64,000 nucleotides of DNA from Hysterangium stoloniferum (GCA_015178975.1 WHVD01000003.1:992001-1056000), one strand, 5' to 3'. Counted from the first letter of the stretch, positions 22,065 through 34,880 are shown. Translations and numbers: made by a program. Notes: generated by a model not told the origin, from the letters alone.

Positions 22065-22287
22065 TGTTATGACTGGAAAACCCGCCAGACTCCAGGAACT
22101 ACCCTATATGCACCTGCACCCTTCACACACCAGTTTTCAGTTTACTGGAATACCTGCCAGAACCCGGACATCAGACCTGTCCATTCCTGACCTTCATTAT
22201 CTCATGTACCAGTCACCGGGATATGTACCTGCCCGGACCCTGTGCACGTCATCCCTGTCTATCCCTGACCACCCCCTCTGAGATAGG
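22065..22287 (-). mobile_element. truncated family B LTR
   Basis: It begins TGTTATGACTGGAAAACCCG, as in the reversed family B LTRs at 6712 and (more diverged) 61486. It stops after 223 bp where the copia LTR starts. The rest of the LTR is not found on the far side of the copia element within this window. Confidence 0.7.
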
Positions 22288-22919
22288 TGTCAATGCAGGG
22301 CATCTGTCCCTGTACTAGCACCCAATTTCTAAATATACTTCTATGAACCAAAAAGCCAGTTCATAATGCAATGACATTATATGGGCTAGGCCCACCATAT
22401 GATGTCATGTATGAACTCTCATGCTGAAGTAAAGAAGTAGAGAAGTGACCTTCTACTGATATTATAGAGGAAATGCTTTGTTCTCCCTGTACAACCTCTA
22501 TATAGTGCTTATAATCAGGTACATTAGTGACAAAATGATCATGTAACCAGGCAGAGGAAATTAATAATGAATGCTAGGATTTGCAACAGCTCATCATTAT
22601 ATGGGATGGTGGACATAATATCTCCTTATATAAGTTTGAACCACCGCTATATACATGTGTGTTTGTGTTAGGCACTGCTAAAGATGTTTAAGTACTAAAT
22701 ACATAGATAAGTTTTGCTTTGTGATGAGACAATAGACATATCACTTACTCTCAGCGGTTAAACATTTGCTGAGAGATTCACTAGCTATACTACATGTATA
22801 TATGTAATAGTACATTCGAGAGGAGATTGAACAATATGATGCATTGCATCTTTTTGAGACATTCTGTCTCACCTTCTTCATACAAGTGCTTACTTCTTTA
22901 ATACTCATTATACCTAATA
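22288..22919 (-). mobile_element. 3' LTR of minus-strand Ty1/copia element
   Basis: On the minus strand, pol ends in a purine-rich tract (CTCGAGGAGGAG). It is followed by TATTAGGTATAATGAG, where the LTR start probably was TGTTAGG, and the LTR runs to CCTGCATTGACA. Length is about 630 bp. The 5' LTR is not present in the window. Left and right borders are set by TG/CA logic and are approximate at the right. Confidence 0.55.
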
Positions 22920-24054
22920 CTCCTCCTCGAGTTTTGAAGAAGTAAGTTCTAAATGTCCTGTGTGATGGTAATGAATTGGTGAAGAAAGAGATTTCATTAA
23001 AATATCTGCAATCATTTGTTTGGTTGATTGATATATGAGTTGGATAGTGCCATTTTCAATCAAATGACGAATGAAATGATATTTTACTTCAATATGTTTC
23101 ATCCTTCACAAAGCACATTGGTTTTGAGCAAATGCGATTGTACCTTGATTGTCTTCGAAAATTGCCATCAGTTCTTCATATATTATATTGAGTTCTTCGA
23201 GGAAATGACACGTCCACATAATTTTGTAAGCTGCTTCCAAAAGCACAATATATTCTACTTCTGTGGATGAAAGGGTGACTGTTGATTGCTTCCTCGAAGA
23301 CCAAGATACCGCTCCCAAACCTAAAAAGATAGCATATCCTCCTGTTGAATGTCTATCCTCTTGATCTCCTGTGAAATCAGCATCTGAATATCCATGCAGA
23401 CAAAGAGCTTGTCCTCCCAATCGAAGCTCAAAATCACGAGTCATGTATAAATATTGCAGGATACGTTTAGCTAAGTTCCAATGCATTCTCGTGGGATTTG
23501 ATGAATATTGAGATAATTTGTTAACAGAATACATGATATCTGGACATGATACTGTAGCTGCAAACATCAAACTTCCAATAAGTTCGTGATAAGGCAATTC
23601 CGCAATTTCATTTCATTCTTCTGTAGTATCTGGGCGAATAATAGAGGTGAAATTGATTCCAGATTGGTTTGGAATTTTGTACATTGAACTTCTTTGCTAT
23701 ATTTTCAATATATTCCTTCTGTGATATGAATGCTGATTTCGATTCAGCATCTCGACGGATATAGAAGCTGTTTTCCATCACCTACAGCAGTTGTGTCATC
23801 CACCCAAAATGCAACTACAGCCCAGCTTCCATCATCCCATATTTTGAAGAATGTAGCGCTGTCAAAATCAGAACAGAACCAGGTGAGTTCTTTAACCATA
23901 AAATCATATAGCATTTTTCTCCACTCATTGCCTCCCTGTTTTGTTCCATATAGAGCCTTCAATAACGGTAATGCTAAATGTATTAGATTATGATAACATA
24001 CCATAAGTATGATATCATAACTTGTCTTGTGATTGTATACTTCAGACCGGTTCA

Positions 24055-24254
24055 TGTCATGTGATAGTTATATTTAGTCTAAGGTTCCGTAGTCCAGCAT
24101 ACCTTGGTAACAAGGTTTATGCACAGACCACTGCACAGACCATGTATACTAGTATATAGTTTGTTCCAGATGAGAGTAGAACCTCATCTGGAAGCCTAGT
24201 TATATCACCGGTTTAGTTCTACACCGCTCTACTCTAAGTAGCTACGCTCCAACA
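24055..24254 (-). mobile_element. possible small LTR-like insertion in copia RT
   Basis: The RT frame breaks between ENFVEICK and LLKALYGTKQ, which should be adjacent, with about 300 bp between. Inside that gap a 200-bp segment has LTR-like ends on the minus strand (TGTTGGAGCG ... CACATGACA). Flanks (GGTTCA, GTCAAG) do not form a clean TSD, and about 80 bp plus 30 bp remain unexplained. It may be a different kind of insertion. Confidence 0.3.
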
Positions 24255-25357
24255 GTCAAGAGTCCTCATACTGTGATTCCCCAGGCTTGCAGATTTCAAC
24301 AAAATTCTCCTTTCTGGGTTCTTCAAACCCCTCCAGTTGTTGAACCCAAACCTTTTCTTTCATCGTCCCATGTAAGTACGCCAATTTGATATTGAGTTGA
24401 TGTATAGCTGAATTTGTTATTGCTCCCAGCGCCAGTAAAATTCGGAACATTTCCCACTTCATGACTGGTGCGTACATTTCATTAAAATGTAATCCAGGAA
24501 TTTGACTAAATCCTTTTACAATGATTTGTACTTTCCTTTTTATTAGTTTGCCATTCTTGTACGATCCACAACACACCGTTCCAGTTTTTAAAACACATGT
24601 TCCTGGTGGCAGTTCTTCAGGTGTGCTGAATATGTTATTTTCTACCATATTCTTCCACTCCACCTGTCTAGCTTCTTCCCAAGCTAATCCTTCATCCCCT
24701 GGCATATTCAATGCCTTCTCTATCATCAGATTGCCCAAAGTCGAGAAAACAACTGGTACGTTAGAATCTTCTAATTCTTTTTCTTCGACTGACAATGAAC
24801 TTTGAATTCCTTCTCGTACTTTACCAGATCTTGTTATTCCACGAGGATAGTCAGGTACATTTGACACTAATTGAGACTCTTCCCTCATCATAGTCTCCTC
24901 TTTTTCTTCGATAGGTTGAGGACAAGGTGGGATATGGATCGTGAGTTTAGGTTGAGGCTCACTCCTGGGTTGGATAGGAGGTACACTATTTATATCCCTG
25001 AATTGACCTTTGTCTCCATAAGGCACTGGTAATGGCAAATTCATTGCATCTTCATGGAATATCGCATCTCATACTTTTTTGATCCCTCTCGTTCTAGGAA
25101 ACCACACTAAATATCCAGATGAATATGGTTTATACCCAACCATATAACCCATCTTTGAATGTGAGTCCCACTTCTGACATCTTTGCTTAGGAACTGCCAT
25201 GCTAACTGGACTTCCAAATATCTGCAAATGTGCTATATCCGGCTTTTCTCCAGTTATTCGTTCAAGAGGTGTATGTCCATTGTTTGCACGTGATGGACTC
25301 CAATTCCTCAAATAGGCCATCATTTTGACTGCGATCGACCACAAGAATTTGGGGAGT

Positions 25358-26620
25358 TGTGATGTATCTAGTATATATTCACGAATTTTCCCTTAATTTT
25401 CCCGAATTTATTTCAATTTATTTTATTCTATTTTATTTTATTTATTAATTCAAGAATTAGGCTATTTCCTTTTAACTTCGAATACTCAAAGCTTCGAATG
25501 ACATCATATTATGTAATCGAAGCCTAGAGCGGTCGAAATATAAGTATAATAAAGCCGGGTTATCTGATTTCGAGAGACCGGGTTTTTATTATATTATATT
25601 AGTACATATATGCGCATTATTATCGCGCGATCACGTGACATCACGTGACGACGACATCACGACGTGTTTACAAATCGTCGCGAGTAGTTTTCGCAGCCGC
25701 CCGGCCGCGTTTATTTCCATTTCGGCGCCACGGCTTATTTTGCTTCCACCCTCGGCCATCTCGGGTTTATTCTTTGACTCGACCGGTTCGGATCTTCGGT
25801 TCGGATCTTCGAGTCGGGTGATAGCTATGACATCATAGCGGAATTATAGAAACTTTTAGAAGCTTCTAATAATTTCCTAATTAGTTATTTAGCTATTATT
25901 AAGCAATAATCTCTACATGTATAAAAGGAGGCCTAAATCACTGAATAAAAAAACAACTACTTTATTACTATCAACAGCACCAGCTCAAAGCTTATCTAAT
26001 CATCCTAAGGACAAAAATAGCCTTAGTCTGATATCTAACTGCAAGCACCTACACTTGCAGCATCTTGAACTCTTTCTCTTGAACTTAGCTAATTCATCTA
26101 AGTTCCCTCAGCTTCCCGGAAAACCTTTAGGCTTACTAATCACTTAAGTAAATCTAAATTCTCATTACTGAAATCCCTGCCCGTTTAGGTTATTCAAGAG
26201 CCCATTTTAACAGCACAGTTAATCGATCTTTAAACAAACGCTTGGATATTCGACTCTCGGACAATCTCTCTATTTATAAATTATTTAACAGCTTGTTAAA
26301 TCTTAATAAATAGTAAACTAAAAGGCTACAAGAAAGCAAAGGCTTACGACAAGTTTCCGCCAACTTATTGTGCATACATTCAGCTCCCGAACCTTTATTC
26401 TCAAAGAGAACTTAACTTTCGTAGAGCACGTCACTACAAGTTCATCTGAATTTGTCAAGAGACCAAACAAATATTGACTTTAGTTGTTTAAGCTTAATAG
26501 CGCAGCTAATTAATCTATCAGTATTTAAATTACTGGACCTTTATTTGTTTATTTCTTGAATCCCTTGCCGTGTCAACGCTTGTTAATTATTTGAGAGAGT
26601 AAATAGCCGGATACCTTACA
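25358..26620 (+). mobile_element. solo LTR, family E, in copia integrase
   Basis: The sequence is 1263 bp, starts TGTGATGTATCTAG and ends CCGGATACCTTACA, with the TSD GGAGT (25353-25357, 26621-26625). Its termini, a TATAAAAGGAGGCC box (about 25918) and a perfect hairpin CTGCAAG...CTTGCAG (26039-26060) are shared with family F, while the first 500 bp differ. It splits the copia integrase frame. Confidence 0.92.
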
Positions 26621-28122
26621 GGAGTTTTGATGCATATAGTAAGTTTTGTGCACCTTCCACTGTTTTTGTCACATATAACATTGTTCTTGCCCCTTCCGTA
26701 ATGGTGTGTATACCTCTTTCTGCAACACCATTTTGCTGTGGCATATATGGCACTGAGGTAAATAAAGCTATACCTTTCGATAACAGATAGCTTCTAAATT
26801 CCAAATTTATTAGCTTGGTTCCATTATCCATCATAACTCCCTGGACCCTCGTATTGAATAACGTCTCCAGTTGAGTTATATATTCCTTTATTTTGTGCAC
26901 TGCTTCAAGCTTACTTGCTAATGTTTCAGCACGGGAGAAGTCATCAACAACAATAATGAAATAATGCTTTTTGTTGAAACTTATCATTTCCATAGGTCCG
27001 GCAAGATCCATATAAAGTAATTCTCCCAACTTCGTTGCTCTGGTACATCCAGTTTTGAATGGGTTTCTGTGTTGTTTACCCTCAATACATGCAATGCAGT
27101 CAGCTTCGAAACCTTCAATTTCTTCAATTTCCATCCCAGTTGCAAAATGTCACACAAGATTCCTAATAGCATTTGTACTCAAATGCCCCAAATGCTGATG
27201 CCATCACATAATATCACATGTTGAACTCACAGAAAATATCATAGGTACATCTTCCAACCTATTTTGTAATTCATCGTCTGATAAATTTGTATATTCACAT
27301 ATTGCCAGTGACACAGGAATTGTATCCAGCTAGAAAGAGTATACATTACCCCTCTCATTCGCCTCAATGAGTGTGTGGCCTGACAAATCGACAATTGTAG
27401 AACCAGTTTTGCTCAACATAACGCAATATCCATCCTTGAAAAACTGTGTGGGATTAAGGAGTTGTACCTTAACTTCTGGAGTCCATTCGATGTTGGGAAT
27501 TTCACCTATAAACTCGGGTCCATGTTTCATAACCTTGAAATGCAATGTTCCAATACCTCTGGCATGAATATAAGTGCCATTCACTGTTTGGATTTTCTTC
27601 GGATTTTTATATACCATAAAATCATGTAAGTCACACATACTCGGCACATAATGTCCTGATGCTGCAGAATCCAGGAATTATTTATGTGGCACACTCTCCT
27701 TGCTCAGGAAGAATGTGGATTTGATGGCAGTAAACATTCCCCTACTTGCAACTGAGGGAGATGGCATATTTCCAGATGAGTAGTTACTTCTATTTTGATT
27801 CTTCCAATTTTCAGATCGCTGAGCATATCTCTGCTTTCTCTTAGAACACTCGCTTGCCCAATGCGACAAATCCCCGCATTCAAAACAACCAGATTGTGGA
27901 TTACTTCTCCTGATCTGTGTTCCTCGCAGAATTGTGGCACCACCATGACCCCTATTTTGATACACTCCTCTTTGTGTACTGATACTCCTCTGAGGACAAA
28001 ATGCGGAACCTTCAATACCCCTCTGGGCACGAAATGTTGAACCTTTGTGTTAAGTGCTATGTCAGGAACTTATTCCGGAACTATCGGAAAGTCACCAGGA
28101 AGTTGGGAACTATCGGATAGGG

Positions 28123-28814
28123 TGTCACAACCGTCACATGTCACATATTGTCACAAACATTCAAAGGTAACTTTCGACCTATCGAATTCAACTCGACAAA
28201 ACCGAACATTAATCAACACCATCGAATCTCTTTCGACATGTCTCATTTCAATGTCATATATGATTTCATAATTAGTTCATAACATAGTCATAACTGTTGA
28301 GGAACAAAGACACCGCATATATGGATATATGGATCAGGGTCGACTGTTACCAGGATCAAGCGAACAATGGTAACAAAGGTACAAAAATAGCACACCCCTT
28401 GTTGTGCCACTATTCCCCTTTGTTCCCATGTCTCACCTCTGTGCCACTCACCTACCCATTGTTCGTCTTTCATATATATATCGTGCAGATACCATAGTTT
28501 TACCTCAGTCCATTGTACTATCATATGAGACTGAGATATATTCTAGGGATTTATTTTCAACAATAACGATACGACGAAAAGCATAAAAGGGCTACGAAAG
28601 GAGTGAGGGAAGTCAGTCAAAATATCTGTATATTAGTGATATTAGTAATCTACTTTGTCATAACTTCTTCGACAAATACTTCCGTGAGTTCTCGCGACTG
28701 GTAATAGCCTCTTACTTCATCGACAGGGTGAATATATACTTCGTCGAACGAGGCTTTTGAGTTCGGTTGATAGAATATTATTCAACTTTATCGAAGAATA
28801 ATCGATTCGTGACA
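28123..28814 (+). mobile_element. solo LTR, family A, middle layer
   Basis: It runs TGTCACAACCGTCACATG to TCGATTCGTGACA, with the TSD TAGGG (28118-28122, 28815-28819). It is interrupted by a 268-bp LTR at 28295. Without that it is about 419 bp, in line with the other family A LTRs. Confidence 0.93.
28295..28562. mobile_element. 268-bp solo LTR, innermost layer
   Basis: It begins TGTTGAGGAACAAAG and ends ATTTATTTTCAACA (inverted TGTTGA/TCAACA ends), with the TSD ATAAC (28290-28294, 28563-28567). The short length and TGTTGA start are usual for copia-type LTRs. It is the youngest layer of this nest. Strand cannot be decided. Confidence 0.9.
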
Positions 28815-29298
28815 TAGGGTCAGGACATTGGCTTCAGCTTATGTGCTGCACCTCTATGCAAATGCTCAAAGTCCTTAATTTCAGAGGTGAGACTTACAAT
28901 GGAAGATATGGATATTCAGAGTTCCAAATATCGAGTGTACAGAAAGACAGAAGAGGGAATAAGAAACTAAGTCAATATCAGATCTAAAGTAAAGTACAAA
29001 TTCGCAGAAACTAATATAAGTCTTCTTGTTATTGTACTACAAACTAAGACCATAATAAGATGGAAATAGAAGTATTCTGAAATGGAAATACAATAAGACA
29101 TATTAGGGAGACAATATTCTGAAATGGGAATATAATAGACAAACGAGTGAATACTTGTCAACAGACAAATTACCAAATGCGGGACAAGGGAAGAATGTGG
29201 AAGGTACAGTAACTATGATGTTCTGTAGTCAAAGGTCGGAAGTCGGAAGTTGGAGGTTGGAAGTCAGATATTGAAACATCCAGGAACGGGTCATAACA

Positions 29299-29900
29299 AA
29301 GTTGCATGTATACAGCTGTTCAGTAATGTCATTTCCCAATAAAGGCAGTTATTACATATTGAAGTGCTGTGCAAGATTGAAAAAAGGTGGTACCTGTGCT
29401 ATGGGTATCTGTGGGGTCAATCTTCCCACCACTTCAAAGCCACCACTCTACATTGGATATCTTATCACCAGCTGAATATCAAGTGCAACAAGGTACAGTG
29501 GTGTCAGCATTGTCTGTACTTATTAGTTTCATTCTTCACAATGCCCATATTCCTGACATGGCCATATCTATCTCAGCCACACTCTACATCCCTTCATGAT
29601 TGCAACACAATGCCATATATAGTCACTCCCACTTCGGACCCACATGATGTATGTATTTATACTAGGAAGGTAAGACATTCCATATTCACTATACTCTACC
29701 TGTCATTGCTAACTCCCATTACACTATGATTAGACTACAACATAGCCCCATCTATTTCATATTCCAACAACTAGGATAATCCCACCACAAGAATCATTCC
29801 TACTTCTTTTGACAGTGCTTCACCTTGAACTTATGCTTCAGCAAGCTCAGGTTAGGTTGGAACCATCTTTCATTGCTTCCTAACACTGTCCCCTGACGAT
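29299..29900. other. AT-rich spacer, no gene recognised
   Basis: Between the triple nest and the helicase pseudogene. Short plus-strand frames are open but show no family signal. It may contain the lost 5' part of the copia element or the tail of the helicase gene. Confidence 0.4.
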
Positions 29901-32900
29901 GAGCAGGTATTGTTTCTACAGCAGTTTTCTCAATCATCCAGAACCAGAAAATAATTATATACACCATTTGAACTTTCACCACCTGTTTTATATTGACTTC
30001 CACTACCATAACCTTTGGTCAACATTAGTATCTCTGGCACATTCCAAAGCCTTAACAAAATTACCTTCAGCAGTCACAGTGCCCTCTGTCTGGCAATCCT
30101 TCTTCTGCTTTTCCAAGTTTCCAGAAGACCAGCTGAAAGGATTTGATTTAAATTTTGGTTGGGACAATCCCACCCCACCCAGTGACTAGACAGACCAATT
30201 TCAACATGATTGTGAGTGATGACTTGATCTTATTATTGCCAGCTTAGTTTTAGTTTTAGAATACTGATCCTTGTGAATTCCACTTGAAAATCCACTCCTC
30301 GTAAGAGGAGGGCTGTTTTTATTATAAACCAACTCTTCCAAGTCTTGCTCAGTGAATTGCTCCATTGTAAAGTCCTCTAATGTGGAAACTTGAAGTACAT
30401 CAACAAGGGTTACTCCTAATGGAACCATGTGATCTTTACTCACTTGCCTCTGATTGGTGTGCATAAGTTCCAAGTTCACTCTGGTTCAACAGGAATTTAT
30501 CCCTTGCCAAAGCTAAAAGGTGTAATTGTAAACTTGAAATGAATCCGGTTAAAATGTCACTTACAAGAACGTTCAATTGACGGCCTATGCTGCAGTCTCA
30601 AAACTCGAAGTAGGTGAGCAATGGTAGTACCACCCGATGTAAAATATCCTCACTCCTCTTCCATCCAAGACTTTCTTTTTCACCTGTGTTTAAAATTTCT
30701 GGTGAAGTCTCCTCATATCCGTATCGAAATGCTCTGGAGAATTTCCATTTGAGTCCATCATCGGGCCATCAGTATCCAAGACTCCTTCATTTCCTTTCAT
30801 AGACAGATCACCACCTTCTACCTGAACTCTGTTACCTTCCACCTTATTTGTATCTTCAAAATCTGTGTCTATGGTGTCTCGTAGCTTAGACTTAACCTTT
30901 GTCATTGATTTTGATTTCCATTTTGGCTTGCTCTTTGACTCTTCCTGTTCTCTACAAGCATCCCAAGTTTTCTTTGTGCAATTCTTCCTTTTTTTGAAGG
31001 GAGCAGATGTCACATTACTGTTTTCAGGGTTTATTAGTTCTGTCAAAGCATACCACTTTTTGCCGCATGGTTTCATCAGTGGGAATGATGTTTCGAATCC
31101 TTGGGCTGTCAGGTTTATGGAATTCATTGACAGTTACATCTCGTAGATCAAAGTCATCCCTTCCATCAATAGAAAGACTCTTCATCCTATACAGTTCCAA
31201 CACCTGCTGAACCACATCATTTATTAGCAGAATATAAATTGAGTCAAATTTTCTTTTCTAACATTACGGAGCAGGTGGGTTACCATTGGCGACTCTGAAT
31301 AGATAAGTATCCTCCTATTCATTATCTGAGATGGCACCTCCAGTCCTGGGAAAATGGGAATGCCCTCATTGAATTTGACATCAGGAATATTATTGTCAGA
31401 GAGATAGTGCTTGTATATTTTGGCACAGACATCCATATTTGTTGATTTCACTGGCTCCCAATCTCCTAAAGTCTGGAACTCAGGTAATTGCACTTCTGTA
31501 TCTTCCTGCACATAAGAAACTGCACTTTGGTATTCATAGTAAAACTTCTAAGGGTAACACATCAGCCAGCACAGACGACAGTTAAATGTAACTCGATGAC
31601 TTACCTTTGTTTGCAATTTTCCCATTTCATTTGCACTCAGAACACTTGTAATGTTTTCTTTAGCCTGAATAATACAGCAAGCACAGTCAGCATACCATAC
31701 TCTAGCCATCTCTGCACAATCCTTGAGAATTTCATTCTCACACTCTGTCAGTGTTAGGATTCCAATTATATCTTTGTGAGGAGGTATATCAAGCAGTTTC
31801 TTGCCTTCCCAATCCTTGCTATCTGGGACATGGTGTAGAATATGGCCCACAAACATCCTGTGCATCTTTCTAACTGCCTTAATCTGTGCCTTCCTCACAG
31901 ATTCGCCATTATCATCATACTTCTTGGCTTGGCAAATGGTGGCATTGTCGTCTTTTTCCTAGTTGTGGAATTCTTCCGTCATAAAACTTTTTAGCCCAAT
32001 CAGTTGACCCAGAGCAGATATATCCTGAAGAAAAACAGTTAGACTAGATTATATGAGTTGTATAATTGTACTTACCCTTGGTGAAGTCTGCAAAGGAGTG
32101 CCCATTAATGTGATCTTCACCACAGCCTGCTTGAAGAGGGCCAAAGCAGAATAATACTTAACACCGATGCTTCACATCTCGTGAGCCTCATCCAGGCTCA
32201 CTGTCAGCCAATCCTGACTTAAAAGTGTCCTGTCATATGTAGTCATACTGCTCTTCTGATTCAGAAGTTCCCAAGAGCACTTCCCCTGCTCAGGTCTAGA
32301 CTTGTAAAGTCGCTGATACTTGTTCTGAAGACTGGAATGACTTGTGACCACAATGTTATTTTGTGGTTCATGTACTGACTTTGAAATCGGCCCATTAACA
32401 CTCTAGAAATCTGGGTTACCCTTCCTGGGACATTCATATACTAGAATATCAACACTTCTGGGAAGGAACATTGATTTAAGTTCCTTTATCCACTGACCTC
32501 TCAGTGTTCCAGGGATGTCAATCAAATGGGGCAATGATGGAATTGTATCATGCCCATTAAGATATTTACAATCAGCTGTCATTATAATTATAAGCATTGG
32601 GGAACATCCTTGATTAAGAGAGCACTCACCCAATACTGGGTGCAGTTGGCCTTGCTGCTGCATTGATATTGACTGATTCAAGAAACTGATGATTGTGATG
32701 GTGAGTGAAGTCTTTCCAAGGCCCACTTCATCACAGATTAATATCCTGCAGCAGTGGTTGGGATCAGGGGTGTGAGTAAAAATCTTTCTAGTGATGGAAT
32801 GAACACTGGCTGTTTGATGCCAGTGCAGCCTATTTTCCACAAGGTAGTTTGGATTTGGCTTTGTGACAAAAAGCTCCAGCTGATCCCAAGTGTTCTTCCC

Positions 32901-34880
32901 CATGATATGGTGAGTAGTGATGAATTAATGAGGAAGGTTATTCCTAGTGAAGCTGATATTCACTGCAAGAGTGTTGGGATCGAGATTATACTCCTTCTCC
33001 ATTCCCATATCTCCACTTTCTATATCGTTGAATGAAAACCTAATTGGCTGTTCATAATTGAGTAAAGGATTCTCGTCATCTTTGGATGTACTGAAATATT
33101 GTTCGTAAAGGTGGGATAATTCTTCTAAGTCTTTTTCGGTGGCCATGTTGATGAATAGGGGTGGTGTGAAAATGGTATACATACATTTTTGTGGCCCAGT
33201 CCTTTTGGTCTTGGTTCCCCGCACACTTGATGTGAATATTCTCTAATAAGTGCTCAATCTCACCTAACATCTCTGCGACCTTTTCCTGATTGCTCTTAGT
33301 ATCATAAGTATCCACAATCTCTTTCCATTTGCAACAGCACACATGGTCTGAATTATTTTTGCCTTTGTAATGTCATCCTCATCAATATCTATAGAAAGGT
33401 TGGTTAGAGATAAATAAAGAGCGAAATGAAGATGATGTATGACCTTTGAATGTCTTAATTGCCTCATTTTCTAACTTTCTCATATCATGCTGGTCTCTCT
33501 TGGCTTTGACTTGCATTCTTAGCCAAGATCATTGAGCAAAGGTTTGTATATGTAGATCTGCAGATTTACTATGCAGATGATCATTGAAATTGAAGGCATC
33601 CAGTCCAAAAAGTTCCAGTGCAATTATCTCCACTGCTGCTGGGATATACATATCTGTGTTAGGTTATTGATCCATCCCTTTGGCAACAAAGATAGTGAGA
33701 GGATGAATGCCACATGTTGTGAAGAGTGGTAGAAGTTCTAACCATTCATATATGAAGAATATTGACTGTTTAGGTACAACATGAAGATGTATTGACTGTT
33801 TAGTTCAATACGGTTGAGTGAAATAGCTATCTAAAGTAGAATAGAGAGCTAAAACGAATAAGGAGAATCGACTGTGAAGTATGATTCTGAGTGACTGCTC
33901 AAGTGTAGAAGAGAATAACGAGAGAGTCAAATAACAGAGTAGTGTGGATGTAGTCCGTACAGATTGAGATAAAGGTGGAGTTTTGACTAGTATAGTTTGA
34001 AACTCTGATTGTGTAGATAATCAAAGCCCGTGTGTGACGGTCGAGATGATACCCCAATCACAACTTACAGGACACTAACTGGTGTCTGGGTAAGTCGTGG
34101 TTGCAGGGTAAAAGTGTCTGAGTTCTAACTACGGGTGCTAGAATACATAAGTCTGGCGTGTATGCGCCCACAAGAGTTGATGTACTGCATACATAGGTCG
34201 TCGAACTAATTATAAGTGTATAATAAAATAGAGAGAAAGTAGAAATAATAATGGACTGGCGTGTATGCGCCCACAAGAGTTGATGTACTGCATACATAGG
34301 TCGTCGAACTAATTATAAGTGTATAATAAAATAGAGAGAAAGTAGAAATAATAATGGAAATATAGTATGAGCTCATCCAGACTATATTTCTTGAGTATAT
34401 TTCACCATACCTCTCACACATGTGGTGAATGCCCTGATGATTTTGTCATGAAGCTGCCATGTTACCCATTTTGTCTTGATATAATCGTTCCAAAATTTTC
34501 AACCAATAACTATCGCCTTCTTTTTATCATCACTAGAAGAGAACTTGGCCTTGTTTTTGTTCATGTCAAGGTGTTTGTATTGATGGAAGTAGGATTGGAG
34601 GCTGCCAGACTGCTGTTGGTTTATCCCTTTGGGAAGAAGTTGATCATCATTTGAGAAGAGTCCATGTTGGACGTTTGAAATTTCTTTCCATCGGGGAAAG
34701 TTCCAGGGAGCACCAGGGAAACTAGGATTATAGTAGAGGTCAATGAAGGCTGTAGCAGCAGTTATACTAGGCATGAGAGAGAGATATGGAAGAGAGGTTT
34801 GGAGAAGATCAGGCAGCAAATCAGGCAATGGCAAACTCAGAAAAATATGGCAGGAATGTGTGACATAGAAGGGAAAAAGA
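29900..34880 (-). pseudogene. SNF2-type helicase/ATPase gene, decayed
   Basis: Read on the minus strand. The N-terminal region begins near 34837 (MPSITAATAFIDLYYNPSF). The ATPase core has CDEVGLGKTSLT (Walker A, about 32700-32735), LDEAH (32181-32195, DEAH box) and MGTPLQTSPR (about 32079-32115). The helicase C lobe starts with RRILIYSES (about 31310). A charged tail with KKRKNCTKKTW follows near 31000. SNF2 ATPases move on DNA or chromatin. Several probable GT-AG introns are present, but stops and frameshifts occur between motifs and a solo LTR (33718-34418) cuts the gene near its N-terminal third. Related genes are often multicopy in mushroom genomes. End points are approximate. Confidence 0.75.
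33718..34418 (-). mobile_element. solo LTR, family G, with internal 103-bp duplication
   Basis: The sequence is 701 bp with TSD CATGT (33713-33717, 34419-34423). It is the reverse complement of the 5' LTR at 51737-52335. The extra length is due to a perfect tandem duplication (34153-34255 and 34256-34358). It contains the conserved stem-loop at 34050-34109. Removing it rejoins the helicase pseudogene frame (TT-CGIHPLTIFVAKG). Confidence 0.92.

Larger units (their letters stand above)
22920..28047 (-). pseudogene. Ty1/copia gag-pol, decayed and interrupted
   Basis: Read on the minus strand from 28047 down. Gag zinc knuckle (CFECGDLSHWASEC, about 27830-27890). Protease with DSAASGHYVPS (about 27640-27675). 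Integrase HHCC with WHQHLGHLSTNA (about 27175-27210), DLAGPM, VVDDFSR, DNGTKLINLEF and QQNGVAERG. RT from about 25040, with APVMKWEMFRILLALGA and the YVDD box as FWVDDTTAV (about 23795). RNase H with YSDADFTGD, STEVEY and EDNQGTIAFAQN, ending KMIADIL-like at about 23000. The PR-IN-RT order is diagnostic of Ty1/copia. The first catalytic Asp of RT reads Asn (HQLNIKLAYLHG). Stops, a solo LTR (25358-26620) and a further insertion near 24055-24254 break it. The 5' end is cut off by the LTR at 28048. Confidence 0.92.
28048..29298 (+). mobile_element. solo LTR, family D-related, outer layer of a triple nest
   Basis: It starts TGTTAAGTGCTATGTCAGG and ends ACGGGTCATAACA, the reverse complement of 1774-2344. 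Without the nested LTR (28123-28814 plus TSD) it is about 555 bp. It cuts the copia gag just upstream of the zinc knuckle. No matching TSD is seen (CTTTG before, AAGTT after), so one flank was probably lost. It has the shared motif at 28828-28852. Confidence 0.82.

Noticed and set aside
22300-22900. tRNA or SINE in the non-coding stretches
   Set aside because: No convincing A/B box pair or cloverleaf by eye. A tRNAscan run would be needed.
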